The translations under genes and the position numbers were made by a program. The notes beneath the pieces were generated by a model. It saw only the letters and a list, made by a program, of their open reading frames with translations, was not told the DNA's origin and searched no databases. From Adiantum capillus-veneris (taxonomy: Eukaryota > Streptophyta > Polypodiopsida > Polypodiales > Pteridaceae), in NCBI GenBank assembly GCA_014529385.2, contig CM043968.1, positions 5,535,001 through 5,593,000 on the forward strand: a stretch of 58,000 nucleotides of DNA, given 5' to 3'. The stretch's first letter is position 1. Each line of letters starts with the position of its first letter. Positions 1-10,910 of the stretch are shown piece by piece.

Positions 1-342
1 ATTACATACATGAGCACATAGTGGGCTTGGGGACGGACAAGCCGAAATACATCGGTGGTGCAAAAATAATAATAAAATTGCATACAAAGCAATTGGAGCT
101 AGAGGAAAATGGCTAGACCCACCCACATAGAATGAGTGGTTGCAACTAAAAGAGGATATAGAAGAGGAAACTTCTACAGGTGGAGAACCACCTTTCTCTA
201 GGTGACTCGGGCAAAAGCTCGAGACCGTGCAAGAAGATACAATGGAAGAGCCACCAAAGAAGAAGGGAACAGTTTCAATGATAAAGGAGGAAAGACAAAA
301 AGAGACCAATAGTCAGAAAGCAGCCCGGATTGAGAGGCTAAA
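1..342. other. No gene recognised
   Basis: Purine-rich, AT-leaning sequence with no open frame that resembles a known family. It precedes the first copy of a long direct repeat and may be internal sequence of a decayed element, but nothing supports a specific call. Confidence 0.4.
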
Positions 343-882
343 AGTTTGGCTTGAAGTCATTTAGTGCTGGTAAATCTTACTCACCCTCTAACTAAGAGAA
401 GAAGGAGATGTAGAGCTATTAAATTATTTACTTAGTAGAGCTCTAGCATAATCAGAAGCCTAGCTATGCTCACATAATAAGCAATAGATGCTCTAAGAAG
501 CAACCTAAATGAGCTCAAGGTAAAGGTTTGAATACTATTCCCATGCATCAAAGGTGTCATGGCTCAGGTCTACGCATCAAGTAGTAAAGGTGGACTGCAT
601 CATAAAATTTGAGGCATCTGTCCTTGAGTTCAATTTCAGTAAAGGTGTTGTAACTGCACCGTCACGCTCTACTTTTAACAAACTAGGTATTCGCAAAAGA
701 GATGTTAAGGCTTGGATTTAGGGTACAACATTAGCATAACCTAGTTAGATTTCTTTTGTAATCTAGTTAGTCTATAAGGTCATATCTAGGTAGTTAGTCC
801 ACTAATATATTCAAATACCTAAGTCAGTCCAACTAGCAAAACCAACTAAGCTGATACTTAGTTCCCACTCCAATTTTGGGTT

Positions 883-883
<1 letters not shown>

Positions 884-965
<82 letters not shown>

Positions 966-1059
966 GCGTGCGCGTGCGCGTGCGCGTGCGCGTGCGCGTG
1001 CGCGTGCGCGTGCGCGTGCGCGTGTGCGCGTGCGCGTGCGCGTGCGCGTGCGTGTGCGT

Positions 1060-1132
<73 letters not shown>
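884..1132. repeat. Compound microsatellite (TG)n-(CG/TG)n-(TG)n-(GA)n
   Basis: About 214 bases of uninterrupted alternating purine-pyrimidine sequence: TG repeats, then a mixed TGCGCG/TGCG core at about 961-1076, then TG again. This is followed directly by (GA)n to 1132. Frames through it encode only low-complexity Cys-Val, Arg-Ala or His-Thr runs and are not genes. Long alternating Pu-Py tracts of this kind can adopt Z-DNA. Confidence 0.95.
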
Positions 1133-1136
<4 letters not shown>

Positions 1137-1385
1137 ATTGAGATAGGTAAAGGTACATAATGGCTAGTTAGTCTAATGGTGCGTGGGGAGGTTTTCCATA
1201 AAAGAAAAATTATGCCATTGCGCCATACAACAACTTCTTGAAAACGTCGTGAATAATTGTCAATTCTTCAAATGGCACACGGGGAGGTCTCAGAGGCATA
1301 CACAATCACACCCATCATGCCATACAAGCACATCCAAAAGTTGTAAAAAATGGGAGGGGAAAGAAGTGATGAAATTTTTCCTTTG

Positions 1386-1386
<1 letters not shown>

Positions 1387-1430
<44 letters not shown>
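1387..1430. repeat. (GA)n microsatellite
   Basis: Pure GA dinucleotide tract at the 3' edge of direct-repeat copy 1. Copy 2 has a (GA)n tract at the equivalent place (4252-4283), so it is inherited with the repeat. Confidence 0.95.
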
Positions 1431-1433
<3 letters not shown>

Positions 1434-2168
1434 CACCTTGTCCCAAGGAGGGTCAACCATTTGATGGGGGGGGGCACCACCAAGTGATGACCACCCCTAC
1501 ACCAAGTTGTTAGAGGTTCAACAACTGAATGATAGTGTCAGTGTTTTCCATAGCTCAATTTTTAAAGGGTTAAACTATCCAATGTTAGAACAATGGCTAT
1601 GTCAGTCAAGCAATCATGTAGTGCGGCAAAAGACAAGTGTTGATTCAGTGGTTGGGTGGGGATATGGCTCAACCCACAACTGAGAAATTCTTTCACCTCC
1701 CTATCAGAGACAATATTCGAATTGTTAGTGCATACATGCCATCCAAGATTATCAAAATCTTTACAAAATTACATGAGGGGTAATCTCAAAAACCAGCAAC
1801 TAAACAAGGTAAGTAATTTTGGAAGGGAAGCCATCCTTAAACCTACATAAACAGAGTCATAATTGTTGTGTGGCATCCTCCCATCCAAGGATATCTAGAT
1901 AAACCAAAAATCTATGGAATAAGTATTGTAGCCTAGGTTCTGGTGTCCAAGTGCACTATGTGCCATTGTCCACCCATGTACTTAGGAGAGAGAGTCTCTT
2001 ATATACATAGGTTGAGCACATGAGACTTCGTCAAAAATTCAAGAACCATAGACCACAACATCTATTTTAGGTAGATATATCTATTTAGCCATTCACACTA
2101 AAAGATATATTTGTCTACTGTGCAGTCCAAATCTTAGTATATCTAAGGTCCTACTAGAGAAAGAGGGA

Positions 2169-2169
<1 letters not shown>

Positions 2170-2203
<34 letters not shown>

Positions 2204-2210
2204 TGTGTGA

Positions 2211-2243
<33 letters not shown>
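2170..2243. repeat. (TG)n(GA)n microsatellite
   Basis: TG dinucleotides interrupted by two GAGTGTG steps, passing directly into a short GA tract. Confidence 0.95.
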
Positions 2244-2375
2244 GAGAGAATATTTGCGCCAAGCTCAAGAGTCCTAAATGGCACGTGGTGGGAGAGTTTT
2301 AGGGATACTCAAAAGTACATAAGCGTGCCATATGGCTACAACCTAAAAGTTAATGAAAAATATGTTGGAGAGTAA

Positions 2376-2377
<2 letters not shown>

Positions 2378-2415
<38 letters not shown>
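2378..2415. repeat. (CA)n microsatellite
   Basis: Pure CA/AC dinucleotide run of about 38 bases. Confidence 0.95.
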
Positions 2416-2417
<2 letters not shown>

Positions 2418-2459
2418 GATAAGGTAGAGGTTATGAGAATATTTATTGTGAATATGTAT

Positions 2460-2528
2460 AGAGAGAGAGAGAGATAGAGAGAGGGGGGGGGGGGGGGGGG
2501 GGGGGGGGGGAGAGAGAGAGAGAGAGAG
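2460..2528. repeat. (GA)n-G28-(GA)n tract
   Basis: A GA tract, then a run of about 28 consecutive G residues (2483-2510), then GA again. The G run can form a G-quadruplex and is also a place where assembly length is unreliable. Confidence 0.95.
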
Positions 2529-3172
2529 CATCAATACATTTTATCCAAATGGTGCATGGGGGAGTTTTATATGAAATAAAAGAGACCACATTGCACCATA
2601 CAACCACAACACAAAGTACTTATATATAAAAAAATTGAAGCAGTTTATTAGTTCCCATCAGAATCTTAAGAACCCTAGACCACAATAGTTGTTTTAAGTA
2701 GAAGACTCTATTTCGTCATTTATTTTTAAAGATACATTAGTCAAATTTTGCAGGCCATATCTTGGTTATTCTAAGGAGAAAGTGAAAGCGCCTCCTTCCA
2801 TTAGCAAAAGCTAGAGAGAGCACACCCTTACCTGCATCTAGAGTAAGAAAACAATCAATGGATTAGTTTTCAAAAACAACATAATAGGTAACTTAGGTGA
2901 CTCTAGTTTTTATCCATGTCACCCTAACTTAAACTAAGAGAGGAAATTTTTGTAAAAATAAAAAAAATCGATAAAGGATGAACCTATTAGTATTCCTAAA
3001 AACAGGTTAGTCTCATTAGTTTATATCAATCTAGCTAAACCATGCACTCAACATGGTATCTTTTAACATGCAAAGACCATGCATGCCTATTTAGTCCTTA
3101 TACCATACATTGGTGAGGAAGTTAAACTTAATTTAAATGTTCCGGTACCTCATATGGTCCAGATGTCATGTA

Positions 3173-3888
3173 AGTTTGGTTTAAAGTCATTTAGTGCTGG
3201 TAAATCTTACTCACCATCTAACTAAGAGAAGAAGGAAATGTAGAGCTACTAATTTTTTTACTTAGCAATGCTTTAGCATAATCAAAAGCCTTAGGCTATG
3301 CTCACATAATAAGCAATAGATTTTCTAAGAAGGAACCTAAGTGAGCTCAAGGTGGTAAAGGGTTCCTCTTTAAGTACTATTCCTCTGTATCAAAGGCGTC
3401 GTGGCTCAAGTCTATGCATCAAGCAGTAAAGGTGGACTGCCTCATAAAATTCAAGGCATATGTACTTGAGTTTAATTGCAATAAAGGCATTGTAACTACA
3501 CCATCACACTCTCCTCTTAATAGCCTAGGTATTCGCCCCTGCACAAGGGATCCTATCTTTAAATAGGCCCAGGGTATAGGCCCTTAGGTTTACTATATCC
3601 CAAGTCACTAAGTCAAAAGAGATGTTAAGGCAAGTTGGTTTAAGGTATAGCCTTAGCATAACCTAGTTATATTTCTTTTGTAATCTAGTTTGTCTATAAG
3701 GCCGGATCTAGGTAATTAGTCCACTAATATATTCAAATACCTAAGTCAATCCAATTGGCAAGACCAACTAAGCTCATACTTAGTTCCCAGTCCAATTTTG
3801 GGGTCATGTGTCCATTCCATAGTACATTTTCCTAGGTATCATCAGATTAAGTATTATTGGGTTGTGGTGTCTATCTTAGTGAATGTGT

Positions 3889-3926
<38 letters not shown>

Positions 3927-3940
3927 GTTCAAATCGAGAG

Positions 3941-3984
<44 letters not shown>

Positions 3985-4249
3985 GTAAAGGTACATAATG
4001 ACTAGTTTGTCTAATGGCGCACGAGGAGGTTTTCCATAAAAGTAAAATTACACCATCATGCCATACAACAATTTCATGAAAACATTGTGAATAATTGTCA
4101 ATTCTGTGAATGCTTGTGGGGAGGTCCTAGAGGCATACATAGCTACACCATCGCACCATACAACCACATCCAGAAGTTGGAAAAATCTGCAAGAGAGAGA
4201 AAGAGAGAAGAGAGAGGGAGGGAAAAGAAGTGATGCAAGTTTTCCTTTG

Positions 4250-4283
<34 letters not shown>
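3173..4283. repeat. Long direct repeat, copy 2
   Basis: Second copy of the 343-1436 repeat, same orientation and same order of landmarks, ending at a (GA)n tract. It includes about 70 bases near 3541-3610 absent from copy 1. (GA)n tracts lie at 3890-3925, 3946-3980 and 4252-4283. The sub-motif with 'caccatacaaccac' is repeated twice near its 3' end. Confidence 0.6.
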
Positions 4284-4285
<2 letters not shown>

Positions 4286-4329
4286 CTTTTTGGAATCTGC
4301 TCGTTGGATTTCAAAAAAGCACTCGCCAA

Positions 4330-5010
4330 AAAATTACGTCTCACCACAAGAGAATGTCAATTCTTGAAGAGGCCAAATGCCTCATACTTTTGTTGTGGAA
4401 AATATACCCAAGTAAAGCAATTGAAATCATCCACCAGCAACATGAAATAGAGAGACTTGCTGAGGGAAGGAGTCTGCATGGGTCCACAAAGATTGTTGTG
4501 AACCAACTCCAAAATAGAAATGGCTTGGCATGTAGCAAGCCTCTCGATGTTACTTCCCATGCTTGCAAGTAATGCATATCCCATGCTTGTATAAGCATCT
4601 GCTCACACAAAAAGCAATCCAAAGAGTATCATTGTTCAAAATGACCAAATTTGTAATGTTAAAGATCACCTATACGTATCTGTGTTGTTGAAGAAAGAGC
4701 AGGAAGACTATATAGTCCATTCTCCACTGAGTCCCTTCTGACCTCCTTTCCCACAATCCCGAATAAATACTGCATCCTCTGTAAAAATCACCTCCATGGC
4801 AAGCTTGCACACCTCGTGCACAGACACAAGATGAAGTCCCAGCTTTGGAGCATAAATTATCTTGGAGATATGCATACCCCCTTTGTCGTCGGGAATCAAG
4901 TCCATAGGTCCCTTGCTGTGAATAGGTATTTTAGATTTGTTGCCAATAAAATGGCACCACATTGTCACCACATGTTGGACAAAAGATGCTTCAAAACTGT
5001 CATGTGTCAT
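4330..5010 (-). pseudogene. Ty1/copia pol fragment (protease tail to integrase start)
   Basis: Read on the minus strand, the upstream part resembles the copia protease/linker region (HISKIIYAPKLGLHLVSV, then an FIRD-type end). The downstream part resembles the GAG-pre-integrase/integrase start, with a cysteine-rich 'LATCQA' segment, ELVHNNLCGPMQTPSL and LYFMLLVDDFNCFTWVYF, the conserved stretch around the first integrase Asp. The two parts lie in different frames separated by stops, and no RT, RNase H or gag is attached. It is a decayed fragment of a copia element inserted next to direct-repeat copy 2. The family call is firm; the ends are approximate. Confidence 0.8.
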
Positions 5011-5517
5011 GAGGCACCATGTTGGACGGATACGCCGCGACAGACGTCAGCACAGCGAGAAGTCACCTAACATATAATTTTAGCTAAGGACAAAGCTCAA
5101 CCCGCAGGCGCGTGGAAGCAATCATAGGGTGTCAACCTACACTCGACCGACTCTTAACTAATTCTTACAGAGGTCTCTACCCAATGTCTAAGTCACAGCC
5201 TTCAGGAGTGCATAAGAGGAAACTTCCTACAACGCTTTCTAGAGCCAAACACCCATCAAACAATCTCAAAACACCATAGAACTTGAAGGAGACCCTACTA
5301 ACACCAATAGGTCGCTCTCCCTAAGGTCTATGAACCAAAATCCCAACCCAAAACACCTAGTGCAAAATCACGTAGGATGTCTGGCCAAAATTTGCAGGTC
5401 TTTATTTCCGAAATCTAAAGTCCCTAATGTGTACTCAATGCAAACGCGTGGATATGCTGCAATGCAAAATCAGACAACATATCCTCATCGAATCACCAGA
5501 TGAAGCTCGTAGATGGA
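5011..5517. other. No gene recognised
   Basis: About 500 bases between the copia fragment and the chromovirus LTR. No frame resembles a known protein and no repeat structure is visible. Confidence 0.4.
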
Positions 5518-6165
5518 TGTAAGGTCTCTGACCCCGATCAAAAGAGCACCATTGTACCTCGAAATGAATATAATGAAAAAAGTTACTATTTTTAGCAGTT
5601 TTTCGAATTCTGTCAGTGCCATGATGTTTGGAATATTTTAAAGCTTTGAAATGTGAATTAAAATAATTTTTGTAAAAAATTTCCAAAAATAGTAAGTTTT
5701 TGGTCACCCGACCCATCCAGTTTTGACCATCTCGAAAAAATGCACCCGTACCCCGAATTTCAAAAAATGCATTTTCGGACCCTGGGGACTGCTAAATATG
5801 GCAGGTACTCGGGCCAGTACCGCCCTAGTTGGAGCTTGCTATAGCAATTTTCGGCATCAAATTCCGACTCCTATGACCCGTTTTAACCTAAAATCAATTT
5901 TTTCCAAAATTGTCCGGGGAGGCACCGGGGGCTCCAGGCTGTGTGGGAGCAGGTTCCAAGCCACTCCAGGTCAGCTTTAGCAGCTAGGGGGCGCCTTCTG
6001 TCCTAGTGGGAGTCTTGGGAGAGTTTCCAAGCTTGCAACTAAGTGTGAGAGCCAGTTAACCAAGCCAACTGGACACTTGGTGGGTAGGCAACTGGACTTG
6101 CCATGCTTAACTGGAGTAGCTCCCAGATGCAAATAGAAAGCACGTTTGATTTTCAGCTCGAGGAG

Positions 6166-6180
6166 GCCTATTTAAAGGTG
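6166..6180 (+). promoter_or_regulatory. LTR TATA box (cctatttaaaggtg)
   Basis: A TATA-like cctatttaaaggtg lies in the same place in both LTRs (here and at about 12014-12027), just upstream of a (CA)n tract. This makes it the likely LTR core promoter, with transcription starting in or near the microsatellite. Position-based inference. Confidence 0.55.
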
Positions 6181-6184
6181 TGCT

Positions 6185-6185
<1 letters not shown>

Positions 6186-6234
<49 letters not shown>

Positions 6235-6283
6235 CTCACACACACACCCAGTACACACACACACACACACACCTACACACACC
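6186..6283. repeat. LTR-embedded (CA)n tract
   Basis: Interrupted CA repeats immediately downstream of the LTR TATA box. The second LTR has a shorter version at about 12030-12093, so the tract travels with the element and has changed length since insertion. Confidence 0.9.
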
Positions 6284-7103
6284 TTGGGGAGGTGCTTCCG
6301 GCACACACACAGTTTTTAAAGGAGGAGCAAGGAGGGAGGTTCTGCCGAAATTCTCATCTTGAGGATTCATTGGATCAAAAAAATCAAAGGATTCTCAGCC
6401 CCTAATCACGGTAATTATGGTTTAATTCCGGTTCTTCTTAATGCTCATCATTATTCTCCCATATTCTTCGTCTACTATGCCTGCTTTCAGCTATAATTCC
6501 CAATAGCTGCTCTCTAAGTTTACATAGCTATACTCCATTACATAATCATCATTCAATTAGTTAATTTATGCAGCCATTCATCATCCTTAATCAAGGATTA
6601 ATACATGATTAGGAAAGATTCTCTCTCTAGGCAACATAGTTATTAAATTGTCAGCCAGTAAGAGTGTAGATTTGATGAAATTCATTCTTTTACCACTCAA
6701 TAGTGTTGTAATTAAATTAGACTCAATCTTCTCCCACATTAAAATGTGTTAAGGCTGAAAATTAAAACGTCATTAGGCCATTAAGAAGAGGATTTTCTAT
6801 CACACATGCCTGCGGTAATTCTGCATCTTCAAATTGCTCTAGGAAAATGATTGAGCTTGCTTACTTCATCTCTTTTGTAAATCAATTAGTAAAATTTTGA
6901 ATTTCTTAATCATCTAAGCCAAGTGATTAACCTTAGAGCCAGTTCCCATAGGGTAAGTAAAGAATTACCCTCAAAATTGCTAGGTCTCGAAGGAAAAATC
7001 TAATCTCTTGCATAAGGAGGATTCTTTAATGATTCTAATCTGCCAATTGGTTTGCTATGATGCTCTTGGACTTTAACTCTTTTTCATTTAAAGTAGTGAG
7101 TAA

Positions 7104-8136
7104 AATGGCCCCGGTTAAGAGAACTCGCTTCGGTGGTGCCCACGACCGCGAGACGGGAACGAGCAATGTGAACGGAAAGGGAAAAGCTCCCATGGACGAA
7201 CAAATACCGGCCATCTCATGGGCCATTGACGAAGAAATGGAAGAGGTAGTTCATAATTTCATTCCTTTCAATACTTGATTGGAAGCTCTCAGGCCAACGA
7301 CACTACAGGATGCCTTATTGAGGGCTAAACCTCTAGCTCTTGAAGTACAAAAGGTTAATCAGAACAGGAGGAATCATTGGGCAAAAAGGGCAAGGACAAC
7401 TACTTGGAATAACAGACCAGCCAACCAAGCATATGACCAGCGCCCTATTGTGGCTACCACCACAACCATGGAGTTCCCAGATGTTCGATGCTATGGTTGC
7501 GGCGAATATGGACATTACAGATCCAAGTGCCCCAGGAACACCGAGGCAACCAACACCAATGCCATACCCTTGAATACCCATGGGCGTGGCCAAGCTAATG
7601 GAAGAGGAGGACGTGGAAGGATGAACAGAGGGCGAGGGCGTGGAGCTACCGCCAGAGTGAATGCCGCAGTGGTACAACCAACTGTGGGTGACCAAGCAGT
7701 GGAGAGAGCAACCCTACATGTTGCAATTGACAATCCCAATGGTTGCGAGCAATATGCAGTCATTCATACGCCAGGATCTCTAAGAGGTGAACAAGTTAAC
7801 TCCCTTATAGATTGTGGTAGTACTCTTTCATTTCTTTTACCCAGATGCATGAGGAAGCTTAAGCTAGATAAGTATCCAATAAGCAAGCTAGTTATAGAGT
7901 TAGCGAATGGCAAGGAAGTAGTATCTCAACATTCTGCAGGAAGAATCGACTTTGATTTAGGGGGACACCCAACTTCTGTCCAATTTCAAACCCTACCCTT
8001 AGGATTCTTTGATGGGATACCAGGGATGGACTGGCTAAAGCAAAATAGGCCCCACGTCCATTGTGCACAAGGAAACTTTACCTTTACAGATAACTTGGGT
8101 AATAAACTTAATTCAGGGGGGAAATGGGAGACCTAG
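7104..8136 (+). pseudogene. Chromovirus gag with CCHC knuckle and retropepsin
   Basis: The frame opens at ATGGCCCCGGTTAAGAGAAC. A TGA then falls at about 7276-7278, after a motif that in gag normally reads F..GL, and the frame continues from 7279. Most of the retrotransposon gag core is missing between the N-terminus (about 55 residues) and the gag tail (LEALRPTTLQDALL). Next come a zinc knuckle CYGCGEYGHYRSKC, an Arg/Gly-rich stretch (GRGGRGRMNRGRGRG) and a retropepsin with LIDCGSTLSF (D-C-G in place of D-S/T-G) and a GMDWL end. The frame stops at 8136 within the protease-RT linker. Gag packages element RNA and the protease processes the polyprotein. The core deletion and the stop indicate a non-functional copy. 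Confidence 0.85.
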
Positions 8137-8230
8137 GGCTACTCTAGTTAAGGCCAGCAGACTCTTGAAGGGACTAAGAAAGGGACGGCAAATTTATGCA
8201 GTAAAGCTCAACAAGGTGGACCAATAAGAT

Positions 8231-10879
8231 ACCTCACGTCGACCAAACTGGTTGAGGGAGTATGATGATGTATTCCCTGAAGACCTTACGAATCTTCCGC
8301 CACATAGAGAGGTAGATCATGAGATTGAGACTATCCCTGGATGTGAACCTATCTTAAAAAGACCTTATAAAATGTCACTTCCAGAGGCCATCGAACTCAA
8401 GGAACAACTTAGGCAACTCACTGAGCAAGGATTTATTCGACCCGGTACTTCTCCTTGGGGTGCACCAGTTCTTTTTCAGAAGAAGAAGGATGGAACCTTA
8501 AGGTTATGCATAGATTACCGTGGACTGAACTAGGTAACTGTCAAGAACAAGTATCCAATTCCAGGATTGACGAACTCTTGGACAGGGCTCCAAAATGTTT
8601 ACAAAGATTGATCTAAGGTCTGGATATTACCAAATCACGATCAAAGAATCGGATATTCCAAAGACAGTTTTCAACACTAGGTATGGACACTACGAATTCA
8701 CAGTAATGTCTTTTGGTCTAACAAATGATCCTGCAAGCTTCAATCGACTTATGCAAGATATTCAATCGACTATCTTGGATTTGTCATATCGGTTGAAGGG
8801 ATTTCAGTAGATCCAGACAAAGTCAAGGATATCGTTGATTGGCCTCAACCATCCACCGTCAGCGAAGTAAGAGAATTTCTTGGAATAACGGGATGGTACA
8901 GGATTTTTGTCAAGGATTATGGACGTATTGCTGCACCTTTGATGGAACTCCTGAAGAAAGGAATGAGGATCGAATGGAAGACCGAGCACAAGTCTAGCTT
9001 TGCTAAGGTAAAAGAATTCTTGATCTCAGCTCCTATTTTAAAGCTTCCAGACTTCAGTAAGGAATTTGAAGTAGCGACAGATGCTAGCAAATTTGCTCTA
9101 GGCGGAGTTCTTACTCAAGAAGGGAGACTAGTGGCTTATACTTCGCGAAAGCTGAGGGATCACGAGAAGGATTATCCTACTCATGATTTGGAATTTTTAG
9201 CGATTATTCATGCGCTGAAATTATGGAGACATTATCTTCTGGGGCGCAAGTTTCAGCTGGTTACAGACCACAAGAGCTTAAAATGGATTTTTACTCAACC
9301 TATTCTCAATATGTGACAACGGCGATGGATAGAGCTATTACAGGAATATGACCTTGACATAAAGTATAGACCAGGGAAGGAAAATGCAGTTGCAGATGGT
9401 CTTAGCTGAAAATCCTTTCTCGGAGCTATCTCTATTCCAAATAACCCTATCTGGGATAGAATCAAAGAAGCATCTTTTGTAGATCCAGAATACCAGAGTA
9501 TAGTATCATTAGTTTAGCAGAATAAGATGCCTGAAGCTAAAGATTACTCTCTTATGGGAGGATGTCTTTACTACAGACATAAACTCTTTGTACCCAGAGA
9601 TCCAGCCTTAAAGAAGGCCATTTTGTACGAAGCACACGATAGCTCTACATCTGGAAATCAAGGCTATGCTAAAACTCTTCATGCTTTCAGGATGAGTTAT
9701 TTTTGGTCTGGAATGAAAGGAGACATACTTCGCTATGTGAGGCAATGTCTTTCTTGTCAGCGGATAAAGGCTGAAAGGATCAAGTTACCAGGGCAACTTC
9801 AACCTCTTGACATACCCCAAATGAAATGGGAATGCATGAGTATGGATTTTGTTACAGGATTACCGTCTACAGGAGGTTATGATTCTGTTTTCGTAGTTGT
9901 TGATATGCTCACAAAAGTGGCTCATCTAATACCCGTAAAGACAACCTTTACTGCTTCAGATGTTAGCCGGGTATTCATCAAGGAGATTTTTAGGTTACAT
10001 GGTCTACCCAAGCGTATCGTCAGTGATAGAGATGCCAAGTTTACATCAAAATTTTGGACTTCTCTTTTCCAATCTATTGGGTCACAATTAGCCTTCAGTA
10101 CAACGTATCATCCGCAGACAGATGGGCAAACTGAAAGAGTTAATCAAGTCATCGAGGACATTCTCAGAGCCTATTGTTCGCAAGAGCCAAAGAAGTGGTT
10201 ACAATATCTACCTTTGGTGGAGTATGCTTATAATTCTTCCGAACACAAAAGCATTGGAATGTCACCTTTCAAAACTCTTTATGGACAGGACTGTTTAGCA
10301 CCATTGAACTTCTCAGGTCCAACCATCAGGGTAGAAGCCTCTAGGAAGATGTTAGAAGATATGGAAGCACAGACTAGAGCTATTCGCCAGGACATTCAGG
10401 CAGCTTAGAATAGACAGAAGCACTATGCTGATAAGAACCGTTCGGAAAGAACTTTCAAAGAAGGGGATAAGGTTTTTTTGAGAGTCCGACCAAAGAAAAG
10501 CAACTTATCACTAGGTAGATATAAGAAGCTATGCCCAAGGTATTGTGGGCCATTCGAGATCATTAAAGTTGTGAGTGACCAAGCCTACAAGTTAAAGTTA
10601 CCTGCAAACTTGAAGGTTCATGATGTGTTCCACGTCAGCTTACTCAAACCCTATATTCCTAACCCTGATCAATTCTTGGACTCAGATCAGATAGTCATGC
10701 CAGCACAAGGAGTTCTCGAGCTCCAACCTGACTATGTACTTGAAACAAGGGAAAGGAAATTACGCAACAAAACTATCACGGAGCATCTAGTAAAGTGGAA
10801 GGATTACCCTGAAGAAGATGCAACTTGGGAGGAAGAACCAACGCTCATAAAAGATTACCCAAACACATTCTTGAGATGA
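8231..10879 (+). pseudogene. Chromovirus pol: RT, RNase H, integrase, chromodomain
   Basis: RT start: [37 protein letters not shown] and LCIDYRGLN, then a TAG and a frameshift near 8532-8580. The frame resumes at [13 protein letters not shown] and the [19 protein letters not shown] motif. Here it jumps directly to ...DPDKVKDIVDWPQPS, so the segment holding the catalytic YxDD is deleted (near 8760). RNase H (ATDASKFALGGVLTQEG ... LVTDHKSLKWIF) is followed by TGA, TGA and TAG codons at about 9314, 9407 and 9516. Integrase lies at 9527-10408: zinc region with CLSCQ, then Asp in MDFVTG, Asp in SDRDAKF and Glu in GQTERVNQ. After TAG at 10406, the last segment (10478-10879) carries the VFHVSLLKPY motif and a chromodomain (EHLVKWKDYPEEDATWEEE). 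Element RT would be inactive. Confidence 0.9.
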
Positions 10880-10910
10880 GGATATCTCAAATTTTTCACG
10901 TTGGGGAGGT

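Larger units (their letters stand above)
343..1436. repeat. Long direct repeat, copy 1
   Basis: From aagtttggcttgaagtcatt onward this stretch is closely similar to 3173-4283. Shared landmarks in the same order are a segment about a lactonising 'ctggtaaatcttactcacc' motif, 'aacctagttagatttctttt', 'ataggtaaaggtacataatg' and 'gtggaga' followed by (GA)n. Copy 1 lacks about 70 bases present in copy 2 near 3541-3610, and it carries a large TG/CG tract where copy 2 has unique sequence. The pair could be diverged LTRs around 1437-3172, but I see no clear TG...CA ends, primer site or target duplication, so I leave the class open. Confidence 0.6.
1437..3172. other. No gene; repeat-rich interval between the two direct-repeat copies
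   Basis: Contains a (TG)n(GA)n tract near 2170-2243, a (CA)n tract near 2378-2415, a GA/poly-G/GA tract at 2460-2528 and several copies of a short degenerate motif. That motif reads roughly 'atggtgca-g-ggagtttt...caccatacaaccac' and occurs near 2276-2345 and 2548-2615, also within the flanking repeats near 1180-1335 and 4010-4170. No coding frame resembles a protein family. Confidence 0.5.
5518..7045 (+). repeat. 5' LTR of the chromovirus
   Basis: Starts with TGTAAGGTCT, matching TGTCAGGTCT at 10911, where a polypurine tract precedes it. The LTR end cannot be read from the pairwise comparison, because the second copy also contains leader and gag. I place it at about 7045 (ctgcca) on position only; the following 'attggtttgctatgatgctc' is a poor match to the common Met-tRNA primer site. 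The left flank is atgga; no matching duplication was found. Confidence 0.6.

Noticed and set aside
811-1158. Open frames across TG/CG/GA tracts encoding His-Thr, Cys-Val and Arg-Ala runs
   Set aside because: Dinucleotide repeats are open in several frames on both strands; composition alone explains them. The same applies to frames at 2093-2534, 6103-6405, 16013-16326, 17527-17833, 19777-20103, 51865-52105 and 55599-56452.
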